Positions 34,502 through 43,279 of a stretch of DNA of 59,604 bases are shown here, piece after piece. This DNA comes from Lactifluus volemus. Lineage: Eukaryota; Basidiomycota; Agaricomycetes; Russulales; Russulaceae. The stretch is taken from positions 1-59,604 of the forward strand of contig WTXI01000226.1 of assembly GCA_022376515.1 (NCBI GenBank). The letters run 5' to 3'. The translations under genes were made by a program, and so were the position numbers. Below the pieces are notes generated by a model. It searched no databases, had not been told where the DNA came from, and was given only the letters and a program-made list of their open reading frames with translations. Each line of letters opens with the position of its first letter. Position 1 is the first letter of the stretch.

Positions 34502-35084
34502 CGAAGCGCTTGTCTGGAACAGCTTTCTTTGCATTATCTTTGTACAGCGCTGGCGGCTGCATGTCACGTTCACATTACAATTACAAGCCTTTGATATGCT
34601 ATCGGGTACTGGCATATATATACTGTATTCGCCCTCCAAAGAGGAGAATAAAGCAACCTCTGGTAACTTGAAATGGTGTTTGTGACCCAATTCCATCTCT
34701 GTTACTAAGTTGAACTTGTTATAATAACGACTGGTTCCCTCCTTACTGCGGAATCAGAAACCTTCACTCTAGTCTATAACCCCAGACCAGAAGTTATCGT
34801 ACGTGCGTCGTTCATCGCAGGTGCCCATAATAACGGGCGTCTAATCTGCCGGCATCGGCATTGTGCGAGGCTCAGCGCACGCATCCGTTGGTTTGTGGTT
34901 TGTGGCACTTTTTATTTATAATAAAGTATACATGTCAACACTCGCTAGAAACCCTCTCCAGCCTACTCCCTGAGCCCAATTTCCAACTGAGCCGGAACCG
35001 TCTTAGGTGAGAGGAGTTCACTCATAGTCGTGATGTTAGTACTCTAAATCTCTGGTTGCTCTTTCGATTAGCTACAAACTGAAA

Positions 35085-35882
35085 ATGGCCAACCTCATCC
35101 GATCTGCAAAGTCGAGCAGCGATTGGTCTTGTAACGATCTCGTCGCGTATAACATCACCGTGGTCGCTCAGTCGCCACAGGATTTCTTTCGTACAAACAC
35201 GGAGCCATCCTTGGATGATATCGATCCTTCGCTCATTAACTCCACAGTCGATGCGGACAATGTCGGTGACAGCACTTCCCGATATCTCACATACCTTGAC
35301 TTGGCCACCAAAGCTGCTCAAGAAACATGGATCGACGAGTTTGCTCGGCAGACCCTCCTCATCCTTGGCTTTGAAGAACGGGGACTGGTCATGACCACGG
35401 GCCTCCTTCTCCCGCTGACTATCTGTGGTGATGACCGCTGCACTGCACAAACTGACGTTTGCTTGCTGTCTCATCGATCAACAATCTTACTTATTGTGCA
35501 AGGGGATAAGACCTTGTTCAATGGGTCGGACCCTGAACCACAAGTAATCGCAGAAGCGATTGCTGCCTATCAATGTAATAACAAGAAACGACAGACCGGA
35601 GGGCTTCCCACCCTGGACACAATGATTATTCCCTGCATCACCATGGTTGGCACGCGACCAACTTTCTACCTGGTTCCGGTCAGTCGAGCACTCAGCACCG
35701 CGGTTGTGACTGGCCAATACCCCGAAACTCCAACAATGGTTGTGAAGTGTGTCACGATTTTGGGGCCCAACCGTCGATTCAGTGAAGGCATGGAGTCGCC
35801 CGAGTATAGACGACTTGCTTTTCAGCGTTTCATCGCGTTCAAAAGCCTTGCCAAAGATTATTGGCAGACATTCCTTGTCTGA
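35085..35882 (+). CDS. Small PD-(D/E)XK nuclease-like protein, intronless copy A
   Basis: One exon encodes 265 residues starting MANLIRSAKSSSDWSC. The block FARQTLLILGFEERG precedes LTICGDDRCTAQTDVCLL (D124) and LLIVQGDKT. The candidate catalytic Glu is replaced by Gly at 140, while K142 stays. DPEPQVIAEAIAAYQCNN, GTRPTFYLVPVSRALSTAV and RRLAFQRFIAFKSLAK complete the family pattern. The two introns of the minus-strand members are absent at the matching positions. The protein may be a binding-only or inactive member. Close relatives follow at 37714 and 43633. Confidence 0.82.
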   Translation: MANLIRSAKSSSDWSCNDLVAYNITVVAQSPQDFFRTNTEPSLDDIDPSLINSTVDADNVGDSTSRYLTYLDLATKAAQETWIDEFARQTLLILGFEERGLVMTTGLLLPLTICGDDRCTAQTDVCLLSHRSTILLIVQGDKTLFNGSDPEPQVIAEAIAAYQCNNKKRQTGGLPTLDTMIIPCITMVGTRPTFYLVPVSRALSTAVVTGQYPETPTMVVKCVTILGPNRRFSEGMESPEYRRLAFQRFIAFKSLAKDYWQTFLV

Positions 35883-36334
35883 GCCACCTTGTTCGTGTAT
35901 GTTTACAGCCATATTGTTCAGTTTCGTCCGAAAATTTGACCTGAGTCCCCTAGGTAAATCTGGCTTCCCCAAATGTGACTCAGAATGCGTTGTGTTGCGG
36001 ACTTTCAGACCAGACGAGTACCGGAATTTCTCTATCCTTCCACTAATTTCCAGACCATTCTGTCATAATACATTCCAATGCGAGGTCATTCTTTCCAATT
36101 GACCATCGTGGCCCTTAGTTCCATCTCTGTTACTAGCTTAGTAGCTAATGCCTGGTTCCTGTTTTACTGTGGAATTCACCCACTAGTCTACAACCCCTGG
36201 CCTGTAGTTACTTGTAGGTGCGACGAGTCATGCTAAAAAATCAATTTGAAATTACGTGCTAGTATCGTGGGACAAACACAGTTAGCGGCTTGTGACCGAC
36301 CGATCAGCCGGGATCTGCAACAATTCCCGCAAAC

Positions 36335-37145
36335 TTGGTCAGACAAACAAACGTTCCTACTTCTGAACAGTCAACACGCAAGTTTATGAAGACCCGGTCT
36401 GATCCCTCTGTCCAACTGGAGCATACTCCCTCAGTAGTAAAGCCACCAAAGCTTGGTATACATCTGCCTGGCCAGGCCATTTGGGAGGCGTCCAAATTCT
36501 GTGAGCGAACGATAGACCCTGATCTCCCAGGAGATCTAATCCTGAGTTTTCTTTGGCCAGTCGATTATAGAACACTCTCTCGGTGTCCAAAATTCGGCGG
36601 ATCCATCCCGAATGAAGAAGAATTTGATGCTAATATCAAGCGATAAGGGGAGGAAGAGTTTCGCGAGCCGGTGAAAGTTCGGCGAGGAGGAACTTTTGGC
36701 GTGATCTCTGAGATAATGGTATATCTCCTGTTTAACGACCAGCTTATTTTTCATATCGTCTATTTAGACGTGTTCATGAAACAAATATCGGCGGACTCGG
36801 ACCCATCAGAATAAGAACGCATACCCTAATCCGAAGCATCAGTCAATGGCGCGCATAAACTCGAAACCACCCGATTTGTATTTGATCATGTATTGCGACA
36901 GCTACCGTACAGGTCTGGGATACCCCTTTCCGGGGCAATGCTGCAGTTGTACTACTTATGACCACCTCGACAGGCAAAGGGTGGTCTATGCGGCAAGTCG
37001 GTCAACTCCTATGGGACGGGCAAATCTCGCATGTAGATCAAGTCCCAAGAACTGCTATCACGGTGCAGATGTGCCTTCGCGAAGACGGAACGCAAGGTGC
37101 CACATTTCTTCACTTGCTCTCCTCATTCTGTTTGCTTATAATTTA
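36335..37145 (+). pseudogene. Relic of a Crinkler-like P-loop gene
   Basis: The start matches the protein at 18371-21425: DPSVQLEHTPSV and KPPKLGI, then QAIWEASKF, as against DPSVKLEHTPSV and QAIREASKI. A second block has NGAHKLETTRF, and a third keeps a Walker A (NSYGTGKSRM) followed at once by a TAG at about 37053. Stops near 36644 and elsewhere show it is dead. The REase half is gone. It lies between nuclease-like copies A and B, in the same order and orientation as the intact pair. Confidence 0.8.
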
Positions 37146-37364
37146 GCTGCGATCCATTTACTAGTACTAAGAGAATTTGCGTGCCCGGGCCTGCAAAGGG
37201 GGGTATTCGGACACCGACCTCAAGCCGCACGCGAAAGATACCTCATTCCCTCTATCCCCACACTCCTACCCAACCCCGAATTTTGACACCAAAACCGGGG
37301 GAATCGCAAGTCCTAGAGGCTGCTTGCGACGCATCCCCGTAAAGGCCCCTCACCTTACACCCAG

Positions 37365-39540
37365 ACCAGAAGTTATCGTACGTGCGTCGTTCATCGTAGG
37401 AGCCCATAGCGAGCGTCTAATTTGCCGGCATCGGCATTGTGCGAGGCCCAGCCGCTGCGACAAGCTCATGTGCCCGCATCCGTTGGTTTGTAGTTTGTGG
37501 CTCTTTTTATTTACTGCTTTGCGGCACTTTTTACTTATAATAAAGTACACATGTCAACACTCGCTCTCCAGAAACCCTCTCCAGCCTACTCCCTGAGCCC
37601 ATTTTCCAACTTGAGGTGAACCGAAACAGTCCTAGGTGACGGAAGTTCACTCACAGTCGTGACGATAGTACTCTAAATCTCTGGTTATTCTTTTGAATAG
37701 CTACAAACTGAAAATGGCCAACCTCATCCGATCTGCAAAGTCGGGTAGCAGTTGGACTTATAACGATCTCATCGCATATAACATCACCGTGGTCTCTCAG
37801 TCGCCACAGGTTTTCTTTCGTACAAACACAGAGCCATCCTTAGGTGGTATCGATCCTTCGCTCATTAACTCCACAGTCGGTGCGAACAATGTCAGTGAAA
37901 GCACTTCCCGATATCTCGCATACCTTGATTTGGCCACCAAAGCTACTCGAGAAACCTGGATCGACGATTTTGCTCGGCAGACTTTCCTCATCCTCGGTTT
38001 TGAAGAACAGGGACTGGCCATAGGCGTGCGCGTCCCTATCCCACTGACTATCTGTGGTGATGACCGCCGCACTGCACAAACTGATGTCTGTTTGTTCTCT
38101 CGACGATCAACGATCTTACTTGTTTTGCAAGAGGACAAGACCGTGTTCAATAGGTCAGACCCTGAACCACAAGTAATCGCAGAAGCGATTGCTGCGTTCC
38201 AGTATAACAATATGAAACGGCATAATGCAAGGCTTCCCACCCTAGACACAATGACTATTCCCTGCATCACCATGGTTGGCACGCGACCAACTTTCTATCT
38301 GGTCCCGGTCAGTCGGGCACTCAGCACTGCGGTTATTTATGGCCAATACCCCGCAACTCCAACAATGGTTATGAAGTGTGCCACGAATTTGGGGCCCAAC
38401 CGTCGATTCAGTGAAGGGCCTGAAGGCATGGAGACGCCCGAGTATAGACGGCTTGCTTTTCAGCGTTTCATCATGTTCAAAAGCCTTGCCAAAAGATATT
38501 GGCAGACATTCATTGTCTGAGCCATCTTGTGCGTGTATTCTTACGGCCAGATCGTTCAGTTTCGTCCGAAATTTGACCGGAGTCCCTTGGAAAACCTGGC
38601 CTCCCCAAATGCGTCCTTCAGATTTGCCTGCTTTGCTTTGATGCTTATGGAGGGAATAACCCCTCATCTATTCTATCCTTCCACTAATTTCCAGACCATA
38701 CTAGACTACAACCCCTGGCCAGTAGTTACTGTACGTGCGACGAGTTATGCTAAGAAATTAATTTGAAATTACGTATTGTGGGACAAACACAGCTAGCGGC
38801 TTGTGACCGCCGGGGATGGCGCCACTGGCGGATTTGGAGACGAACACAATGACAGTCACATTCCTGTACAAGTTGACGCAACCTGAGCCTCACCTCAAGC
38901 TGAGGGAAAGAAGTGGAACAATGTTTTGGATTTGAATGATCCTTGTTATCCATGGATCATCGAGAGTAGCGGATGGCAATACTTTGTAAGTAAATGTTCA
39001 ATGATTTTTATCTTGAAAACTGAGAGCAATGCTGAGAAGAGTATGGCTTTCCAGTTGCGATGAGCCCTGAGATCTGAGACCCGAAATCCCTCACCTCCGT
39101 GAATGCGCATGCCTCCAAGCCATCGAGCAATGGCAAGAAAAGTGGCTTGGGGGCCACACCACGCTCCAGTTTACCGCGTTCCGCGTTCTACACCGCCCAG
39201 CTCCCCGGAGTCCATCCAGGGCATGGCTGGAGCCCCCCGTCCTATTTCTGCGATCCGTCTACTAACAGAACATGGATGCCTGCACAGGGCGATATTCGGC
39301 CCGACACCGTGACCTCGAGCCCACATGGCACATGGACAAACGCCGACCTTGGCTACGTAATCCCCATATTTGACACCAAAGCCGGCGGAATCGCCCTCAC
39401 CAAGTCTCAGAGGCTGCTTGCAACCGCGAAGGCGAGACCCACCCCAAGAGGATCATGGCTAGGAAGCCAGGGCACAGGCCCACAACCTCTTCATGCGCGT
39501 AAAGGCCCCCTCACCTTACATTACGAGATACACGTACCCA
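37365..39540 (+). repeat. Tandem unit B of the threefold duplication
   Basis: From the promoter block (about 37370) through the nuclease-like gene to a long 3' repeat (about 38760-39540) it matches unit C (43280-45740) closely. The 3' part is the dispersed repeat also found inverted at 16556-16700. That part has no convincing protein; an open frame at 39099-39587 is a repeat translation. Confidence 0.75.
37714..38520 (+). CDS. Small PD-(D/E)XK nuclease-like protein, intronless copy B
   Basis: A single exon encodes 268 residues. The start at 37714 (MANLIRSAKSGSSWTY) is chosen because all paralogues begin there; an in-frame ATG seven codons upstream exists. The signature is complete: TDVCLFSRR with D124, then LLVLQEDKT with E140-D-K142. 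A three-residue insertion (GPE) precedes GMETPEYRR. Of the three tandem copies this is the only one that keeps the Glu, so it is the best candidate for an active enzyme there. It follows a Crinkler-like relic in the same orientation. Confidence 0.83.
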   Translation: MANLIRSAKSGSSWTYNDLIAYNITVVSQSPQVFFRTNTEPSLGGIDPSLINSTVGANNVSESTSRYLAYLDLATKATRETWIDDFARQTFLILGFEEQGLAIGVRVPIPLTICGDDRRTAQTDVCLFSRRSTILLVLQEDKTVFNRSDPEPQVIAEAIAAFQYNNMKRHNARLPTLDTMTIPCITMVGTRPTFYLVPVSRALSTAVIYGQYPATPTMVMKCATNLGPNRRFSEGPEGMETPEYRRLAFQRFIMFKSLAKRYWQTFIV

Positions 39541-39589
39541 CACCCACACACCCTCAACCTCAGGTGGAGCCTTTTCAGGCAAACTGAGC

Positions 39590-39926
39590 TTGTCTCGTTT
39601 AAGGTGGCCACCTGGCCAAAACAGGTCTGGCACGCTCTCGCTGGCAGCGATCAATCTGCCAGTGGCAGACCACGAGTCCCAGGGCAACCCGTCCTTGCGT
39701 CGGTCGTCGCATATCGACAACTTCATATCTCCCTTTGGTATGTGTTTTGTGATAATAAACTTTATGATCCATTGCCTACTACCATATCGCAGATATTTCG
39801 CGTCAGATCTCTCGGCTATGACGAAGCGCTTGTCTGAACAGCTTTCTTTGCATCATCTTTGTACAGCGCTGGGGGCTGCATGTCACGTTCACATTACAAA
39901 CCTTTGATACGCTATCTGGTACTGGC
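39590..39926 (+). pseudogene. 3' fragment of the multi-pass membrane protein gene
   Basis: It duplicates about 34290-34610 of the gene at 32546-34501, including GTLSLAAINLPVADHESQGN and the last intron and exon. It stops abruptly at GTACTGGC (39926), and the continuing text resumes at 43123 (ATACTGTATTC), so the fragment has been split by inserted DNA. Confidence 0.75.
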
Positions 39927-39939
39927 GTTTTTCCTCCTA

Positions 39940-41250
39940 TTAAAGCGGCGGCAACACCTGTGTAGGCCGATTTGACGAGAATATGTTCGACTCCTTAAAG
40001 GCGAATTGTGAGAACCCAAGGTATAAACTATTCACTCCTTAGGACGCATCTGTGACGGTTTGTATGACCGTGGTTTTCCCCGTACCTCCCTCCCCATACA
40101 AAACCATGCGTAACGGCGTTGGTTGATTGCCTGATAACGTGTCAGAAAGATGACGCGTTATAATGTCGTACGCTCGCCATTGGTTTTGATTATTGTATTT
40201 TTCAAATAAGTTGCCAAATGAAAAATAAATTTAAAAACACTAAAAAATCGGAATGTGTATATCTCGCCGAAACCTTAACATATCGAGGTCGGAGGGGTAT
40301 CAAAATGATCGGAATTTTTGATAGAATAGTTCTATTAAGGACCGAGGGAGGAAAATTTACATTTAAGAAAATCTAAATTTCGGAGGAGGAGACCATATCA
40401 CAACCTCCTCTACGGGCTCCACCCCCTTATAATTTGACAAAAGCAGCTCAAATAAGTCCTAATGATATCCCTTAACCATAACTGAAGGTACCGATAGGGC
40501 CACATGGGGTTGGGCAATCAATTTGATGCCGACTACTATCTTGGGTAATCTAAGCGCCGAACACGTGACCTTAAACTTGATTGCCCAACAGCCCCAACTT
40601 CACATGGCCCTATCGGTACCTTCAATTATGGTTAAGGGGACTTACTTGAGCTGGCATTGTCAAATTATGACTCGGTGGAGCCTGTAGAGGAGGTTGTGAT
40701 ATGGTCACCTCCTCCGAAATTTGGATTTTCCTAAATACAAATTTTCCCCCCTCGGTCCTTAATAGAACTATTCTATCAAAAATTCCAATCATTTTAATAC
40801 CCCTCCGACCTCGATATGTTGAGGTTTCGGCGAGATATACACATTCCGAATTTTTAGTGTTTTTAAATTTATTTTTCATTTGGCAACTTATTTGAAAAAT
40901 ACAATAAGTTCGACAGTGGTGGACGACATCTCCAGTTCAGGCTGTATGACGTCCACACAGCCATACTCTCGGTTTCGTATTTCGGGGTCGTCGACTAATT
41001 CTCGTGTCAATATATTGCCCGTAACCTCTGAGGTCCTCCGTCGGTCAATACCGGTTGATACTGTGTCAAATGAAGACGGTTCATTTAGATTTCGAATATC
41101 CCTTTCTAACTGGGTCTTCCAACTCAACAAACGACGTGAGTTCACGGTTCCGGAAATGTCACCGATTTTGGATTGCGACACGGGCCATTTTTCAGGTTCT
41201 GATCAAACAAACCTTCCTGGAGCGACTGTACGCGGAAAAATTTCACTCAC
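39940..41250 (-). pseudogene. PIF1-like helicase relic, split by a MITE
   Basis: On the minus strand, 41190-40907 encodes a charged region (SKIGDISGTVNSRRLLSWKT ... PEIRNREYGCVDVIQP). Beyond the MITE, 40192-40040 reads QWRAYDIITRHLSDTLSG, then LRMVLYGEGGTGKTTVIQ with an intact Walker A. After an intron-like gap come LVKSAYTGVAAALIGGKT-type residues near 39950-39990. These are the first helicase motifs (Q, I, Ia) of PIF1/RRM3-type helicases, which occur both as host genes and inside Helitrons. The remaining motifs are missing. Confidence 0.75.
40193..40904. mobile_element. Fold-back MITE with about 330-base terminal inverted repeats
   Basis: The left arm (40193-about 40522, TTGTATTTTTCAAATAAGTT) is the reverse complement of the right arm (about 40578-40904) with few mismatches; the loop is about 55 bases. 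TA flanks both ends, which fits a mariner/Tc1-type TA target duplication. No coding capacity is visible. It interrupts a helicase reading frame, which gives the empty-site logic. Transcripts through it would form a long hairpin. Confidence 0.88.
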
Positions 41251-41484
41251 TTGCTCGACGTTCAAGGGCGGATGGCAGTTCTACGCTGAGATCCAAGTGC
41301 TATGAGTCTTCGAAACCCCGAAACAAACAGTCGTTCCCCTCCCTCTGCGTCCACCAAAAAGAGAAGAAAGAACTTCAATCTCGCCATGTCATTGTTCCCC
41401 AAAAAGAGAAAAGAAACCAAAAGATTCACGATAAAACAAAGAATATCAGAGTTCGAATGGTATGGTAATGCGTGACTTAAAAGA

Positions 41485-41653
41485 TGTAAAAGTGAGTTTG
41501 AGCTCAGAAGTTCAGAGGAAAACGCTGAGGAAGCAATTGGGAACAAAGAGCTTGGATTGGTTACTGTTTCCACATGACTATGAAGGTACTCACAGCTTTC
41601 TCATGATTCCACCATCCCTAACTCCGACACGATAGGGGTGCCAAATCCCAACA
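41485..41653 (-). repeat. LTR of the TRIM-like element (3' LTR on the minus strand)
   Basis: 169 bases, the same as the LTR at 42799-42957 except for a roughly 10-base extra block (near ACATGACTATGAAGG) and scattered substitutions. Confidence 0.85.
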
Positions 41654-42437
41654 TACCCCTCACCCTGCGTGACGGACTTCCATCGATCGTGGGTGCTGTT
41701 TGCGAGGGTTCTGACTGCGTCCTGACTCGGAATGCAAGCTCAAGCTGTCGTGAGCGAGCGGCATTGGGCTCGAGCTTTGTGAGCGAGCTGCGTAAGGCTC
41801 AAGCTCTGAAAGCGAGCACGGTGAGGCTCCAGCTCCATAAGCGAGCGCTGTGAGGCTTGAACTTTGTACAGCGAGCGTCGAACGAGCATGAGGCGTCGGA
41901 ATGGTCGGCTTGTAGAAAGGTTGTCTACCTGACGTTGCGGTCGTAAGTGTCGAGCCCTCTGAGGACGGCAGGGTGGTCTCGTGATGTGGTTGCCAGTGGT
42001 CGCCTCGAGTTTGGCCGTGAATAGCATTAGTGACGGTATCGCATAGTGCGCAAGAGAGGGAACTGGCCGTGTTGCAGGCTGATCGGTGCTGTCGCTGCCG
42101 TTGGCGTTGAGCCCGAGCGTACTTCCCGTAAGGCGCATCGCTGTTGCGTGCCGATTTTGCTGTGCCGACAAGATCCGTTGTTGGACCAGGTGGGGCCTTT
42201 TTGACTCTGATGGCATTCAGGAGGCGGTAGACTTTGAGAACAAGCTCCGTGTGGTCACAGTGCTGCTGCGGGGTGTCACGTCTGTCTTGTTTGAAAGGCG
42301 GTGTGTCAAAGCGAGGTTGCGAGTCAAAGTCGCAATTTGCCAAGTGCTGCTGACGGTGCGAACTGTGCTTATGGCGCGGACTGTGCAGCTGGTGCAGGGA
42401 GTGTGGCCGATGCTGACAGTGCAAGCTGAGCAGATGA

Positions 42438-42612
42438 CGTGGTCGATATAAGCGATTCAAACGTCGTTGGCGGTGACATGGTCGATATAGGCGATTCAAA
42501 TGTCGTGACGTGGTCGATAAAGGCGATTCAAACGTCGTTGGCGGTGACATGGTCGATATAGGCGATTCAAATGTCGTGACGTGGTCGATAAAGGCGATTC
42601 AAACGTCGTTGG
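42438..42612. repeat. Minisatellite, period about 71 with a half-period of about 36
   Basis: The core GGTCGATA(T/A)A(G/A)GCGATTCAAA is repeated five times. GGCGGTGACATGG recurs at 42469 and 42540, giving the 71-base period. It is inside the LTR element. Confidence 0.88.
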
Positions 42613-42798
42613 TGCCGCGCCGGTGTGAGATGTGGTGATGTGCCCGCTGGGGGGCCTGCCGGTGTGACCGGAGAGAGCCATAGCTTCAAACCTAGAGGCG
42701 GCAGCGGCGTGTTGCTGAGACATGAGCCAAGCGAGAACAGTAGAGGGAGGTAGCATGGATGCTTGGAAACCCTGGGCCGGTGCCCAGGTCTCATAATC

Positions 42799-42957
42799 TG
42801 TAAAAGTGAATTTGAGCTCAGAAGTTCAGAGGAAAACGCTGAGGAAGCAATTGGGAACGAAGAGCTTGGATTGGTTACTGTTTCCAAAGGTACTCACAGC
42901 TTTCTCATGATTCCACCATCCCTAACTCTGACACGATAGGGGTGCCAAATCCCAACA
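42799..42957 (-). repeat. LTR of the TRIM-like element (5' LTR on the minus strand)
   Basis: 159 bases, TG...CA ends, followed on the plus strand by the target duplication AAAGA. Confidence 0.85.
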
Positions 42958-43279
42958 AAAGATGTGAGAAAAAGAAAAAAAAAAAGTGCTCGAATGTATA
43001 TATTACTGTATGTCTCATAAAAATTCACGCGATCATTGACCGTCACCACATTGACAACGAAAATCACCTATCATACAACTTAGCAAGCAAGGTCGCCGAC
43101 GACAACGTCAGCCTTTCCCTAGTATACTGTATTCACCCTCCAAAGAGGAGAATAAAGCAACCTCCTGTAACTCGAAATGGTGTTTGTGACCCAATTTCAT
43201 CTCTGTTACTAAGTTAAACTTGTTATAATAACGACCGGTTCCCTCCTTACTGCGGAATCAGAAACCTTCACTCTCTAGT

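Larger units (their letters stand above)
34740..37360 (+). repeat. Tandem unit A of a threefold duplication
   Basis: The unit includes a promoter block (TTATCGTACGTGCGTCGTTC near 34795), the nuclease-like gene and its 3' flank. Equivalent blocks start near 37365 (unit B) and 43280 (unit C). In A the 3' flank gives way at about 36300 to a Crinkler-like relic, then to the end of the dispersed repeat seen complete in units B and C. Confidence 0.75.
41485..42957 (-). mobile_element. Short non-autonomous LTR (TRIM-like, Copia-type) retroelement
   Basis: Direct repeats at 41485-41653 and 42799-42957 begin TGTAAAAG and end CCCAACA on the plus strand (TG...CA). The 5-base duplication AAAGA flanks the element (41480-41484 and 42958-42962). 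Read on the minus strand, a TTATGAGACC sequence follows the first LTR; it resembles the anticodon-half complement of initiator Met-tRNA used by some Copia elements. A purine run (AGGGTGAGGGG) precedes the second LTR. The 1.1 kb interior has a minisatellite and no enzyme motif. The 296-codon minus-strand frame is low-complexity and I do not treat it as a gene. Confidence 0.83.
39927..43122. other. 3.2 kb nested insertion
   Basis: The parental sequence around 34605-34625 is continuous, whereas here its two halves are 3196 bases apart. Inside are a PIF1-like helicase relic, a fold-back MITE within that relic, and a short LTR element. The last about 45 bases (43078-43122) resemble the outer ends of the 1.7 kb inverted-repeat arms. 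Confidence 0.7.

Noticed and set aside
41660..42550. 296-codon minus-strand open frame rich in H, R and S
   Set aside because: It is the translation of the interior and minisatellite of a non-autonomous LTR element, with low complexity and no motif.
39927..43122. The 3.2 kb insertion as one Helitron
   Set aside because: The CTAG-T right end fits the plus strand, but the helicase relic is on the minus strand and no 5' TC end is at the left boundary.
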